NCBI GenBank assembly: GCA_034509495.1
Contig: CM067503.1
Coordinates: 14,419,519 to 14,483,518, forward strand
Origin: Acestrorhynchus altus
Taxonomy: Eukaryota > Chordata > Actinopteri > Characiformes > Acestrorhynchidae
Direction: 5' to 3'
DNA: 64,000 nucleotides
Positions within the stretch are counted from its first letter, which is position 1, and each line of letters starts with the position of its first letter. Positions 11,226 through 23,768 of the stretch are shown in pieces. The notes beneath the pieces were generated by a model. That model was not told the DNA's origin, did no database searches, and saw only the letters and a program-made list of their open reading frames with translations. Made by a program: the position numbers and the translations under genes.

Positions 11226-13440
11226 ATAAAAGAAAGAAACCTTTTTTTTAATAGTGACAGTGACAAAATGGCAATTAATCAGTGCGAGTGCACTGAGAAA
11301 AAAAATCTAAAGGATGCATTGAGATAAATCATCTACCTCTTCTCTCCTCTTATTCTTCTTTCTCTATCCCTCTTCCTCTCTTGCTGGTTCCTTCATATGC
11401 TCGCTTTTTGATATGCTGTGCGGTGTGTGCTTTGTCAGTTCAGATATAGAGGATTGGAATGCCTAATGACAGAACTGATCCAGAGGGTAAGAACACAGGA
11501 GAAAAGGAGCAAGAGACACACGGAACAGTAACCAGAGATAGACACACCTTTCGGACACACACAAAAAGTAGTGGACAAGTTAGACCCTAAAGTCAAAGCC
11601 AAAACCTTACATAAAATATTCGTGGATATTGATTATGGGCTTCCTGGATATATATTAAGCTTAGGCTTATTAAGTCTTAGCCTTAGACTAACTTGCAATG
11701 TGGATTTCATCACAAAAGAAAACAGTTTAATCTGCTCTTCAAATGTCTTCTGAAATCATACAATGAACTAGTTGTGGATAATGAATGCACCTCCAGTCCA
11801 TCACTATAAAGTAAGCACTTCCACTGCTCCAGTCCCCAATACCTTTATTCCCCTCTAGACTGTGCTGAAATTGAGCATGGTTTAATAGGGCTCATGTGCT
11901 GCCGATCCAGAGAGATTCATTCTATTGCCCGTGCTTTTCCATGGAAACTGACCCCAAAGAAATGCAAAGTAATACGCAATCCTTAAAGCACTGTACTGTG
12001 ATATTTATCAAAATGTATTAAAACCCAACTCCGGAGTAGCTGTGTTTCATGCATTTGCCCACAGTAAAGGCTCAAATTCATGTTAATTGTTTACTGTATT
12101 TTATTCACTATAAACAAAGACATGCAAAGTACAGAAAGCTATGTGAATATTAAGAGTGCCACCTTGTGGAGAGATCTGATGAACATGACCGAGTAAGTAA
12201 TGAGCCAGGGGCCAGATACACAGAAGTGTCTTAAGAAAGGAGCTATTTTAGAGGTGATTTGTAAAGAACCATTTCATATAGTCAGATTTGTTGCACTACA
12301 AACAATGCCATTTTTCATGCAGTGGAATCTTTACACCAAGTCTGACATGTTTTTGCCTTCTGTGCTCTGTAAATGGGGCAAGAAAAAACAATGCTCTCAT
12401 AAATGTCCATTCTTTCCTTTTCTCCAGTCCCTGTCTGCTTTTCTCTTTAATTTTCCTCCTCCATATGAGTGCTCATCTGTGAGGGAAGGTGTTTATCGTT
12501 TGCATCCACGATAACTAAGGTCTGATTGATCAACCTGATTTAAACACATCTGACTTTGCATAAAATCCAGTTAAGAAATGTAGACAGCATTGCACTCTGT
12601 CAGGTATGTGTGAGAAACACAACAAATAAATCAATATTTATATGTTTAATTAAAACTGCTCTTAATTTTTTATGAGCTTCACAGTTGACTCAGACTGTAA
12701 GAGTTAAATGGTTACATTGCTAGAATAAAGGTCTAATTAAATATTACAAGCCTCATTCAACAGTATCTTTCCAAGAATTTTCTTAAATTGTTCTTGAGAA
12801 AAATCTGAATAAAAAGTGAATGTCAAATTCATGATGTGTTTTAAATGCAGAATTACTTGTGTATATAGTCAAAATAGTTGTTTGTAACAACAAATTATGA
12901 CCTGATGTGTGGTTACTCCAGAGCATGAGTTACTCCAGAAATGCTTCTACAGAGATGCAATCACTATTTAGATCTCATGAAGTATGGGGATATTTTCATG
13001 CTCTGTCTACATTTAATAAATAAAAGACACTTTTCAGCAGTTATAGCAGGATAGATTTACTATGTTATTAAATATCAGTGATTTTTCTCTTAGCTCACTG
13101 AAACAAGCAAAGATATTCAGCCAAAACTGCAGCCACCAATGATACCCATTATAAACATTTTCTTTCAACACTTGGACAAAATTCAATGAATTTCAATTTC
13201 TATATCATGGTGAGTTTTGACATCAACCTAATTTTTATTTTCAACTAGTCCAACAGCATGTTGCTGTCAAACTACAGCAAGATAAACCTTAGGTCTTAAG
13301 TGTGGGATAAAACACTAATCTGTCTTCCGTCACTGCTCTCTACCACCTCAGTGCACTCAATGTTCATGTTCAAAGGTGGAATGACTTTTCAAAGGAACTT
13401 ACCAAGTAGCAACAATAGGGATGAGAAGGCAGAAGTTCTG

Positions 13441-13442
<2 letters not shown>
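11226..13442. other. Unannotated intron-like sequence
   Basis: TTAAGAA-rich segments at 12200-12260 and 12760-12840 look like arms of an old dispersed repeat but could not be delimited. No exon was seen. Confidence 0.4.

Positions 13443-13502
<60 letters not shown>
13443..13502. repeat. (TG)n microsatellite
   Basis: An uninterrupted TG tract of about 60 bp. Confidence 0.97.
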
Positions 13503-13503
<1 letters not shown>

Positions 13504-14461
13504 AGATATATTTGGATGAAATATTTTATCTTGTTTCTGCAGGTCTGGGAAAGAGCTTGAAATCCAAAGCAGCAGATTCAGCCCAGCCCACATCAAAGCT
13601 CTGAGTCATCACACTCAACGATGATCCACCACTGGCTATAGGCAGCCCAGTGGGAACGCTTCAGTGTGTCGCATTAGCCAAATCTCAATTTTACAGCACC
13701 AGGTGCAGCACAACATTGCATATTTTACTGACAAAAATAAACACATTCTCACTCTTCTGCTTCCAGAAGCCAAAATATCCGTGTTCAACCATTGGCATAC
13801 AGCCTGTCTCCACTGTCTTTAATAGGGCATTTACATTTTTTTTTCCTTTAAAAATATGAATCATATGTCTGCATATATTGATAAAACTATGCCAATTACT
13901 GAAAAATGGATTGACTTTTGGCTACGCCATATTACGTTTTCTTTTCTTTCATCTTATCTTTTTCGAGTGTTTAAAAGTGAAATTGCCACTTCCCAATGGC
14001 AGAAGTCCAGGTGTCCAGAAATGTCAAGTCTCACATACGTAATGCTGCTTTAGATTGTTTGTAATCAGAAATAGTCCTTCTCATTCCAAATTTACATAGC
14101 CATATCCATATCTCACAATTTTGCCCAATCCATTATGTCCTCAAGTATATTTGTTTAAACTGTGATTTGTGCACTTGTGTCCTGTGTCCTTATATTTGAT
14201 GTAACACAATACATACAACCTATTTCGTCTGTTTAAAAGCACACGTCTTCTGCAGGTTCCACATTACGCACATATTTACACACTTTGTGACTTTAACCCT
14301 GTCCTCCCTCCCAGACAAGTGAAAATCATACAGAGTTTTACACAATTCTGAAGCTTATAAAAAGAAATGAATAAGAAAACGAGATGCATTACGAATTTTA
14401 CAGAGGTTGATATTATGCCTATGGATAAGGTACGGTTTAGTTTAGGTTAAGATTGAGATGT
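13503..14461. other. Unannotated intron-like sequence
   Basis: A single TGAGTCA (AP-1-like) lies at about 13602. No gene or clear repeat was seen. Confidence 0.45.
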
Positions 14462-14620
14462 AGTTTGGGCAGCTGTGACCTTGTGGTTTGGGAACCAGCC
14501 CTGTGACTCAAAGGTTGCAGGTTTGATTCCCAGAAGTGACAGTAAATGACTTAAGTGCCCTTGAGCAAAACACTTAATGCAAACCTCCCCTAATGCACAA
14601 CATGGGTAAAAAATGACCCG
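14462..14620 (+). mobile_element. tRNA-derived SINE family 1, copy 3
   Basis: It reads head to tail on the plus strand: GGGCAGCTGTGACCTTGTGG (A-box region), GGTTTGATTCCC (B box) and AAGTGCCCTTGAGCAAAACA. The 3' body is truncated. Confidence 0.75.
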
Positions 14621-16269
14621 CATTCATTTCCCAGGATATTTCATGCTGTTTTTCTTTTGCAAACAATTTATTTTAATTTATTCCAAGTATTCTTTAAACA
14701 ATTATAACAGGAACTGAACTGAACTGTAAACTGGAAACATGTGACCAAAATAAAGAAATAAAGAAATAAAAGCTAACTACAATAGTTAACTAACTACAGT
14801 AGTGTAGCTAACTAAATTGAATATGTCGACAGCTTATAATCATAATTAAATGTAACTTTCTGAAGTAATGTACTCACTCTCAAGGAAACGTAAACTTAAT
14901 TAAATATTATGTAGAGTTACCTTTTACTACTGTCATCAAATGTTAGAACAACTGAAAACAAACCTTACTTATATGTGTGATGGGAGCTGCACTGATCTGT
15001 GAAATGGCAAATGCATGTGGGTCATGTCTGACCCGTGTGTGTGAACTTGATGTAGAAATACAAAAGTTGTACTTCTTCATAATGTAAAAAAGGAAAATAA
15101 AAATGAAGACTTGTGCTAAACAAATAAGATATACACTGCATACTTGAAACAAAAAATTATTAATGATTCATTTATTTCAAAGATACATCATAGAAGAAAC
15201 AGAAAAGTAATACAGGTTATTTTTTCCTTACATCCTTTGTTCAAATAACCTGTCTGAAAACGATTTACTACACTTTGCATGATTGAAATGCTTTTTTACT
15301 TACATATGAACAAATCCTTGAAACCTTGGATCTGAACTGCACCCTATGCTGCTGATGTTGGCCTGCATGCAGAATCATGCACATTTACACATCTCCTAAA
15401 GGAGACTGGCCTGAACTCAATAATGTCAACATTTTTGCACTCACGACAATGTAATGTATTGAATTTTTCCAACACAGAAAGGCTGATTCCTGCACAGTTC
15501 CTGGTGAATAGAGTGAACACAGTATTCTGATTGTGATTCTCTACTGTGATGAGCCTGTGATTGTTGAAGTCTTTGGGACAGTCTTTTCTGCATAGATTGC
15601 TTCTCTGTGGCTTGTCATTTCACTTCATGCTCAAACTTGGTGGAAGGCCCACAACAGGCCCTCTCAGCCTGCAACCTCTCAGCTGAAAACCACTCATGTT
15701 GAATGTGTTGAACCCCCTTTGTCTAGGCGGGCAGACATCCTTTCACTCAAGCTCTCTCAATCACTCTACACTTCACATCAGAGCATGTGGGCTAAATCTC
15801 TGCTTACATCCCATCACCTTGCAGAACTAACAGGGAAAAGCTATTATTTTAAAGTGGTCGGACAGTTTTGACTGTAACGGTGCAGATGAATCTGTACAAT
15901 TTTCCCATTATCCCAAACCTATTCATAAGAGGTGTGAAGTACAACATTTAGATTTTTAAATATATTTTTATGTCTCTTTCTGACAATTTTAATCTGGTAG
16001 TTGTTTTTTTTAAATTGTGTAACAATGTCATGATAATGGACAAACAGAAATGCTACAAAATTACTTTTGTTCCCTCCTGGAAAGCTGCCGTTGTGAAGAG
16101 ATGAGGTTTGAGACAAGGTTGATTTGTAATTTTTGTACGCTCTTGATTGCCATTCTGACATTCAGAGGCCTATTCCTGCCGTGGAGGGAAATAAAACTAG
16201 AAATAGAGAGTACTCTTATTATTCCCATCTACTGTTAAAACAATGCACTATTGTAGCAATAGTATTATA
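14621..16269. other. Unannotated intron-like sequence
   Basis: A short AAATAAAG repeat lies near 14750. Nothing else supported. Confidence 0.45.
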
Positions 16270-16545
16270 GAGGTAGGAGAGGAGTTCAAGCATTCATGTG
16301 GGTTTCTTCCAGGTACTCCAGTTTCCTCCCAAACACCACTTGCTAGGTGAATTGGCTACACTATATTGCTCCAATGTGTGAGTGTGAATCAGAAGGCTTG
16401 TGTGTGGTATCCTGCCATGGACTGGAGCCCTGTCCAGTGGGTAATCCTGTTCATTGCCTTATGATTCCAGGTAGTATCCAGACCCACTGCATCCCTGACC
16501 ACGAAGAAGCAGATAAGAAGACTGATAAAAAGATGGATGGATGTG
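16270..16545 (+). mobile_element. tRNA-derived SINE family 2, copy 2 (body and tail)
   Basis: GGTACTCCAGTTTCCTCCCA, TGGACTGGAGCCCTGTCCAG and ATGATTCCAGGTAGTATCCA, then a GATGGATGGATG tail. Confidence 0.65.
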
Positions 16546-16954
16546 TGGATGCTCCTGGGCTCCCCTTACAGTTAAAAGGTGTAATTTGTGCATTGAGAAA
16601 CCATTGAAAGACAAATTTCTGGACATGCTGGGGGACAGTTCTGCAGTGTTTCGAGTAAAAAATAGTTGACCCTGCTTTTGTTGGAGTAACTGCATGTACC
16701 TTGCAGGTGTCAGGAGTGCGCTGCAGAGAAGGCGAGGAGGTGTAAATACTTGCAGAGTAATTTATTTAACAGAACTAAAGAAAACAAGATGAGCATTGCA
16801 CGCTGATATTGTAACAAATTCTGACAAGGACAGACTGAGACAAAGACGAGGCAGAGCAAATGAGGAGACAAAACCAACACAACATTTTTAGCACCTGGGA
16901 GAACCAAAACAAAACAGAGCGAGGACAGGTAAGGAAATACAGGTTGTCAGGACC

Positions 16955-17200
16955 TCGTCTCCAACTACCCAGATCATCCCAAAAGTACTGGATGGAGCAC
17001 AATCATTCCAGAGAACACATTTCTACTGCTCTACAGTTCAAAGATGGGAGGCTTCATATTCCTCAGGCCTATGCAGGGCATTAGGCATGGTGCCAACAGG
17101 TTCATGTTTATCCAATGTCCAATACATCTCTTCAGGGACAAAAAATATGCATTCATTACAAATGTGTCCACAAACATCTGGACAAAAACTGTAGCTCTTT
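16955..17200 (+). mobile_element. 3' fragment of MITE family A
   Basis: Shared landmarks are CATCCCAAAAGTACTGGATG, ATTCCAGAGAACACA, GGCATTAGGCATGGTGCCAA and the terminal GTGTCCACAAACATCTGGAC. The 5' half is missing. Confidence 0.7.
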
Positions 17201-17714
17201 AAAGCATACAAACAAATGCACACACCCATGCGCATACACAAACAAACACTCAGCTCTGCATTTACCAAATGGCTTTATTTCATCATTTATTTTCACCAGT
17301 CCCAGCACATCAGGGCTCTTTGGCTGAAGCAAGAATAATCTGTTTCAGAGACTGCTTGCACAACCTGTTTATAACCCGTTGTTTTCTTTTTACGTATTTG
17401 CCAGGGGCCAAAGACAGGTCTGTATTAATAGGATTCAAGCTGAGAACAGAGAAAGGGAGGGCAGGAAAGAGTATCACTCGAGGTCAGTCTCAAGGGACAT
17501 GCGTTTCATTTCCAAGCCATTTGACACAATCATTCCGTGAAATCTGCCGGGTGTGTGACATGATGCAGCAAATTACTCACACGCATGCGTACATATATAC
17601 CCATATACATGCCCACGCACAACCATACAGACACATGAACACACACTCAGACACACTCCCCCTTCAGTATTTACACAGACACAACAAATACATGCTAAAA
17701 TATTGACCTCAGGT

Positions 17715-17715
<1 letters not shown>

Positions 17716-17784
<69 letters not shown>

Positions 17785-17818
17785 ACAAACACACACAAAC
17801 ACACACAAAACACACACA
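17716..17818. repeat. (CA)n and (CACACAAA)n
   Basis: About 31 CA units, then five AAAC-interrupted blocks. Confidence 0.95.
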
Positions 17819-17866
17819 CACCTTCAGTTTTTTTATACTGGACATTTATTGTTCAACATTTGTTCT

Positions 17867-17867
<1 letters not shown>

Positions 17868-17961
<94 letters not shown>
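17868..17961. repeat. (CA)n-(TA)n compound microsatellite
   Basis: About 23 CA units run into about 24 TA units with no interruption. Confidence 0.95.
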
Positions 17962-17962
<1 letters not shown>

Positions 17963-18867
17963 GACTTGGTATCTTACAACAGCATGATATTTCAAATTGT
18001 AATAGCATTTCATATTGAGTATCTCAAAATAATGAGTATCATAAAATCATAAGAAAGTATCTCAAAATCACAAGTTATATTTGAGGTGAGCAATTACGTG
18101 TAATTTTATATTTTTCTCTGCTTATGGAAGCTACAATAATATGGGCTGTTAAGACTGGTGCTCTCACTGTAACAATGTCTCTGGGACATAATGCATCTTA
18201 GATTGCTTCCCAACCTGTATCCTCCTTACCCTAAAATATAGTTGTGCTACTGCTTTAGTGGTGTTTACATGCAGGTATACAGCATATTCCCTCCACTGAG
18301 GAGACCAATGTACTGTATACACACCTGAGCATAACCAGAGACATGTTTATTGTATATGCCACATTTTGTCCATTCTGACCATACCTCAGAGACATAATAT
18401 TCAAAATTTGCCCATTTGCAAATCCATGTAAACAGCACTATGCTTACAGAATAGCACATTAAATTTACACTTCATTTTTTCATTAGCCTTTTCATTCAGC
18501 AAGCAATGGCAAGTATATAAGAGTATAAACATGTATACCTACCTATCTACATACCCACCTCACCACTGTTGCATTACATTAGCTTCATAGTACCAGTGCA
18601 AACTTCAGACACCAAACATAAAAGCAAAGACTGTTCATCAACATAGAATTTTAACGTAGATGTGCTTAATGATACTGGCTTCTTTTTCTAGTAAACCTTT
18701 ATAGTAACCAGCAGTTATCATAGATAAACACTACAATATTTGAACAAGAAAGAAATGCTGTTAAACAGGTCTCAGGTGACTGCCACCAACACAAGTCATC
18801 ATAATCATTTACTTCCTTCACTGTCTTGAAGGAAATGTACATGATTCTGGAGAATTACTGCTGACTG
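17962..18867. other. Unannotated intron-like sequence
   Basis: AT-rich with short ATCTCAAAAT repeats near 18030. No exon was seen. Confidence 0.45.
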
Positions 18868-19045
18868 ACTACTGAGCAGCCATGGCCTTAGCGAACCAGC
18901 CTTGAGACTGGAAGGGCATCAAGTTCAAATCCCTGAACTGGCCCTGGTGTGTGTATGTGTGTATCACTGTGTGAGGATGGGTTAAATGTGGAGGTTTCAT
19001 TCCTGTGTGTGCACAACACAGTGGGTTAAAAAAAGTATAATTACT
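18868..19045 (+). mobile_element. tRNA-derived SINE family 1, copy 4 (internal deletion)
   Basis: The head GAGCAGCCATGGCCTTAGCG and the B-box-like AAGTTCAAATCCC are followed directly by the tail region GATGGGTTAAATGTGGAGG. The CTTGAGCAAGGC core is deleted. Confidence 0.7.
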
Positions 19046-19329
19046 TACTTATATTTGAATTCAACAACACCAAAACTATAAAATCCACATTTACAGCAAC
19101 AAGTTCTGACAAAAAAATAACGTGGGCTGTATTTTTCTTTGGTTGAATCTAAACATATATCTTGTGTGAGCATTTCTCTGAGGGACACTGCCAAGAGTGA
19201 TGTATTACATCCCTCACTGTGACTGTCTGACTGAGGAGAGAGAGAAATATATACCACTATAGAGAAAGAGAGACACAGTGAGGGATGAGTTGGAACAAGT
19301 TGAAAAAATCTGACCTCGGCCCATCCATG

Positions 19330-19480
19330 TAGTGAACCATACATGTAGTGAATTCACACAGTAGGGGACAGTGAGCTCACGTGCCCGGAGTAGTGGGCAG
19401 CCTTGTCCACGGCACTAGGGAGCTCAGTGTCTGCCAGTTCAGGGAATCAAACCAGCAACCTCACAAGGCACTGATCATAA
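19330..19480 (-). mobile_element. tRNA-derived SINE family 1, copy 5
   Basis: GTGAATTCACACAGTAGGGG, TGCCCGGAGTAGTGGGCAGC and GGGAATCAAACCAGCAACCT mark the family. The CAAGGGC core is missing. Confidence 0.7.
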
Positions 19481-19980
19481 CTGACCCATTTCTTATTGAC
19501 CCATACTGACCCATGATGACAAGGGGGTTGAAGAATTCACTACAGCATTTCTGACAATACAGGGTGTAATGTGCACTATGTCTGTAATGAGGGCCCTTTA
19601 TTCTTTAATTTTCACTTTAATTCTTTTGAAATTCTCCCCAATTCATTATATCAGGGATTCTTTTGTGTTTACATATACCCAACTAAACACATCAAATTCT
19701 CCTTGATTAGAAATGGCCTTACAATTTGTTCACCATAATCATTTGCATTTGTGGAAGATTAGTTGATGCAAAATACCATTTACTGTTTGCTATAATAAAA
19801 TTACTTTCAGAAACTCTTCAAGGGCAAGTATTATTGCACAACAAAGAGTACACAGCTGCGTAGACCAAGAAATAGTCACACATACATCAGAGCAAACAGG
19901 GGAGAACAGGGTGATTGGGACAGAAAAGAAAGGCAAATTGTGCATGTAATACGTAGAGAACGGATGGTATGGTGGAAGGT

Positions 19981-20052
19981 ATGGACGGACGGGCGGACAG
20001 GCGGATGGACGGAGGGAGGGACAGACAGACAGGCAGACAGACAGACAGATAC
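19981..20052. repeat. (GGAC)/(AGAC)n tetranucleotide tract
   Basis: GGACGGACGGGCGGAC grades into CAGACAGACAGGCAGACAG. Confidence 0.9.
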
Positions 20053-20406
20053 ACAGACACCAGAAGTCAATGATCCAATACACTGACATGCAAAAGTCCT
20101 GGAGAGCAGTGCAGTAGGTGAACAGATACATATAAAATGGGAGAGGGATGCAGAATAAGAAAGTAGGAGAGAGGAGAAAGGGGATGAGAGAAATAAAAAC
20201 TGTGAAAAACTGATTACTTCAGACTAATAATTCACACAACTGCCTCTTGCAAAATCTCTGAAATTACAACCTTATTAAACAACTACATGAAACCTTTCTG
20301 AAAACTGAGGGAAAGTAACATTTTTAAAAAAAGATTTCACAGAGCATTCCGTGTAAGAGTATATCATGTGGATATGTGAAGCACAGCTTCACCAGTTGGC
20401 CTTCAG

Positions 20407-20521
20407 CTAACAGGGATCAATATATAGATCCTTCTTTATTTCTGCACTGCTCCATTTCTTTTTCTGGAGATTTTCAATCTTATGATGAAAGCGGAAGATT
20501 TGTGGGTCTCTGTAATCAGAG
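20407..20521 (-). CDS. Candidate terminal coding exon, unrecognised
   Basis: On the minus strand a strong pyrimidine-rich acceptor (CTTCTTTTTCTTTTCCAG) is followed by one base, 37 open codons and TAG. The peptide begins SDYRDPQIFRFHHKIENLQK and ends KKDLYIDPC; it is hydrophilic, lysine-rich and protein-like. The other two frames stop. It needs two bases from the preceding exon, exactly what the myrip exon at 30875 leaves over, so splicing could make a protein of about 74 residues lacking the zinc finger. A minus-strand AATAAA lies at 19597-19602, about 800 bases past the stop. I recognise no family. A 37-codon open frame occurs often by chance, so this could also be an exon of another gene or not an exon. 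Confidence 0.3.
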
Positions 20522-21234
20522 CTGGAAAAGAAAAAGAAGTGGCTGGTGAACAGAAAGCATAACTAGTGAGCTGCTTTCCTATTATTTCCTACGATTTATC
20601 TTTCAAATCCAATAATATAACAATTAACATTACCACATAAATGCATCAGAACTGGGACAGCAGGTACTTAACACTCAGCCAGAGGAAGATTATTAGACAG
20701 AGGTTGGTGTTGGTGGTGATAGTCCCCATTATAATGCTACTTTTTACAGAATTTGTTTTGACTGATTTGAGAGTAAACAGCTTACATGCTTGCAGGAATA
20801 CTGTGTAACAATCCTCTAAATTCAAAGACATAAGTGGATCATTCAGACAAAAACACAGGATTAAGATCTTAGGAAACGACCTGTCTCTGAATAAACAAAA
20901 TTCATGTGATATTACTGGGTCACAGCACAGTGTATGGTTATACATGGACTGCTTTCAGAAAGAGGGACCTTGTTAATGCTGAGATCTGACCTAATTTCTC
21001 ACTATGTCACTTACCTAAAATGATTCTCCAAAGGTCATTACAGGTACTGGCTACACGTCTGTAACATATCCTGCACCACAGTGTCGATATCGTTTGTGAA
21101 ATAGCATAACTCGTCTGATTTATTTTGAACTGCACATGATGCAATGTGACTAATGTACATCCACATATGATTATGATATTTTGTTCAACCTTATCTTGTA
21201 TTAAAGTGTTTTATGATTTAGCATAACTGTGTAC
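20522..21234. other. Unannotated, upstream flank of the 20.4-kb exon candidate
   Basis: It begins with the pyrimidine-rich acceptor (minus strand). A minus-strand frame at 20646-20945 has no family features. Confidence 0.4.
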
Positions 21235-21740
21235 TTGTACTACAGGGTATTGGCATCTGATATGTTGAATTGTGAACTGGAATTTATTGGTAGGTAGGAT
21301 ACTGTATATTTTAATACAGTGTACTGCAATGCAAGACATACTTTAGTGTATTGTCTTGTACACTTTATTGTTCGACAGTCTACCATGTTGTTACAGTCTA
21401 CTATGATATATTGCACAGTGTGCTGTGCTGTACGTTATCTGGTAGTACAGTGATTGTGATGTACAATATACTGTACTACAGTCTACTGTCATGAAAGGTA
21501 TCTTGTAATACAGTGATTGTGATGTATGATATCCTGTAATACAGTGTACAAATATATTGTAATGTAGTGTATTGTGATGTATGACATCTTGTACAACAAT
21601 GTATTATGATGTACTATCTCATATTACAGTGCATCCTGATATAAGACACCCTCTAGTACTTTGTATTATGATGTAAGATATTGTGTACCACATTGTACTG
21701 TGTTGAAAGATATCTTGTACTACAGTGCATTGTGATATAT
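21235..21740. repeat. Degenerate minisatellite, ~31-bp unit
   Basis: Variants of TATCTTGTACTACAGTGTAT followed by TGTGATGTATG recur about every 31 bp (spacing checked at 21499 and 21530), for roughly 16 units. Units are strongly diverged. Confidence 0.75.
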
Positions 21741-22368
21741 AATGTGCAGAAAATGAGAGCTAATCTAGAGCATTTAAACTCTGCTATGAAAAATGGCAAA
21801 AGCACCTAAAACTAATATTTATAGAACATTGCTTTTTGGCACAACAATCAATCAAAGATCACACTAATGTTATCGCTGGTTCAATTTCACAACTGCAATT
21901 TCAAAGGGTTAACACTTCTATTTCAAGCTTCAAACATCAGCAAATTTCATTTTATTTTGATAAGCAATTTGGATTGCCAGTATTGTGAATCCCCCAAGTT
22001 CAAAATATGAGTGCTAGTGCAGCAGAAACACCACCATCACTCAAGATAATATGCTAAAAACTGTAAATCCAATAAATTCACCAGCCTCTCACCAGACTAA
22101 GTTACTTTCACATTTAGTTAGTACTACAAAAATATTTATTTTATCACCACTTCAGTTCCAAGAGCTCTGCCTGTCCTGTTCTATAAAACCAAGTACAAGT
22201 CCATATTAAAACTGCACATTCCTGCCAGCATAGATATGTCTCTTGTACATGTTCTGGATATGTCCAAATAATCTTTATAAGCTATTTCATTTCTTAAAAA
22301 GCAGCAGGGCTCTCTCTACTCATTGCACACAAGATAATCAACACATACTCACTGGATCAGAGAAGGAA

Positions 22369-22393
22369 ATATATATATATATATATATATATA
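22369..22393. repeat. (AT)n microsatellite
   Basis: It directly abuts the inverted repeat at 22394. Confidence 0.9.
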
Positions 22394-22463
22394 GGTCAAC
22401 CATACATAGCTTCAAATAAATGTATTGTATGGTATGGTTCTTGTGGGGAATGGCATGGGAAAA

Positions 22464-22545
<82 letters not shown>

Positions 22546-22620
22546 GCCCATGCCATTCCCCACAAGAACCATATTATACAATACATTTATTTGAAGCTAT
22601 GAAGCTATGTATGATTGACC
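22394..22620. repeat. Inverted repeat flanking A-run and (TA)n core
   Basis: The left arm, 22394-22459 (66 bp), matches the reverse complement of 22547-22620 (74 bp) with about three mismatches plus a tandem duplication of GAAGCTAT in the right arm. The centre is a run of about 22 A followed by (TA)n with one interruption. An (AT)n tract (22369-22393) precedes the left arm. It would form a long hairpin; a MITE or slippage-driven fold-back is likely. Confidence 0.8.
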
Positions 22621-23252
22621 TGCTTTGTAATAATACATACGGTACCTGATTTCTATCTCCAAAAATTTCAGGCATGCCAGATCCCATTACTCTGAGAGTT
22701 TGAACGTGTGAGTGTGTAAGCCCTCTTAGAAATAATCGCAGTCCTTTTCTGTTGAAACCAAGCGTACTGCAATGATTTTCCCCTCGACCACAGCCATTTG
22801 TGGATAATTGTGTAGAACGGGCTGACCTCCTGCCTGCACTTTTGTTTTTAAATGTTTCTCCTGCTGGATTTTTCCCTTGAGACAAGCTTCCCATTGCATT
22901 CCTCAGCATGAGAAGAATAGTCTGTCATTAAAAAGAGAAGGCCAAAACACCCATCCATCATGCACAAGAGAGAAGAGCAGGGCAGTGGCTAATGCACCGT
23001 TATGATTCCTAATTGAGTGCAATCAAAGATGCATATATTCATAACAGCATAAAGGCACATCATTAAATGCAAGGCTTCCGCACTTTGTCTGGTTCAGTGT
23101 ACAGTCAGTGAGCAGATGTGTTGCATAGGGCTCTTTTTCTAGCCGTAATTAACTGAACATATAGTCTACTGTGTGCTTTGTGTTCAGATTAGCCTAGTTA
23201 ACAGTAACAGCCTGAAGTAGTGGATATAGGCTAGCTTCAAACATATCAGACA
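22621..23252. other. Repeat-free stretch, possible conserved non-coding sequence
   Basis: Smooth, repeat-free sequence (for example AATTGAGTGCAATCAAAGAT near 23015) in the style of vertebrate conserved non-coding DNA. Conservation cannot be tested from one sequence. Confidence 0.25.
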
Positions 23253-23768
23253 TACACTATATGGACATAAGTATTGGAACACCAGCACATTGATTGTTTC
23301 TTATGAAATCAAGGGTATTATACAGTTTATCCCACTTTTGTGTAAATAGGAATACTTCCTTCTTCATTCGGGAGCACTGTTGTGAGGATCTGACTGCATT
23401 TTGTGACAGGAATGTTGGTGACATCAGGATATTGGATGATCACCATCCCACCTCATCAACATCTCCCCAACTCATCCCAGTAGTATTATATGGCACACCA
23501 TCATTCTAGAGAACAGTTCCACTGCTCCACAGCTCAAAGTCATTGGCTTTATACCCCTCAAGCCCACGCTTCAGGTTGCAAAAAAGTTTTTGGCAAGATG
23601 CAAAAACTTAATATTTCTTTGCTCCAGAGAATCCTATTGACAATATATCTCCAAAGGAACTAGACAGGCTGTTTGTGTGCATTTGCACATCTGTGTCAGC
23701 AATGAATACTGCTTAAAGAAGCTGAATGCTTTCATTAGAAAGGGTATGCCAAAATTTTGACATAGTGT
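23253..23768 (+). mobile_element. Full-length copy of ~500-bp MITE family A
   Basis: It begins TACACTATATGGACATAAGT and ends with an inverted match (ATTTTGACATAGTG). Internal landmarks shared with the other copies are CTGACTGCATTTTGTGACAG, CACCATCCCACCTCATCAAC, ACAGTTCCACTGCTCCACAG, TTTATACCCCTCAAGCCCAC and CATTTGCACATCTGTGTCAG. It has no coding capacity. This is the best reference copy in the window. Confidence 0.8.

Noticed and set aside
14462..14530. tRNA-like A and B boxes
   Set aside because: They belong to a SINE head repeated elsewhere in the window; no cloverleaf or anticodon arm.
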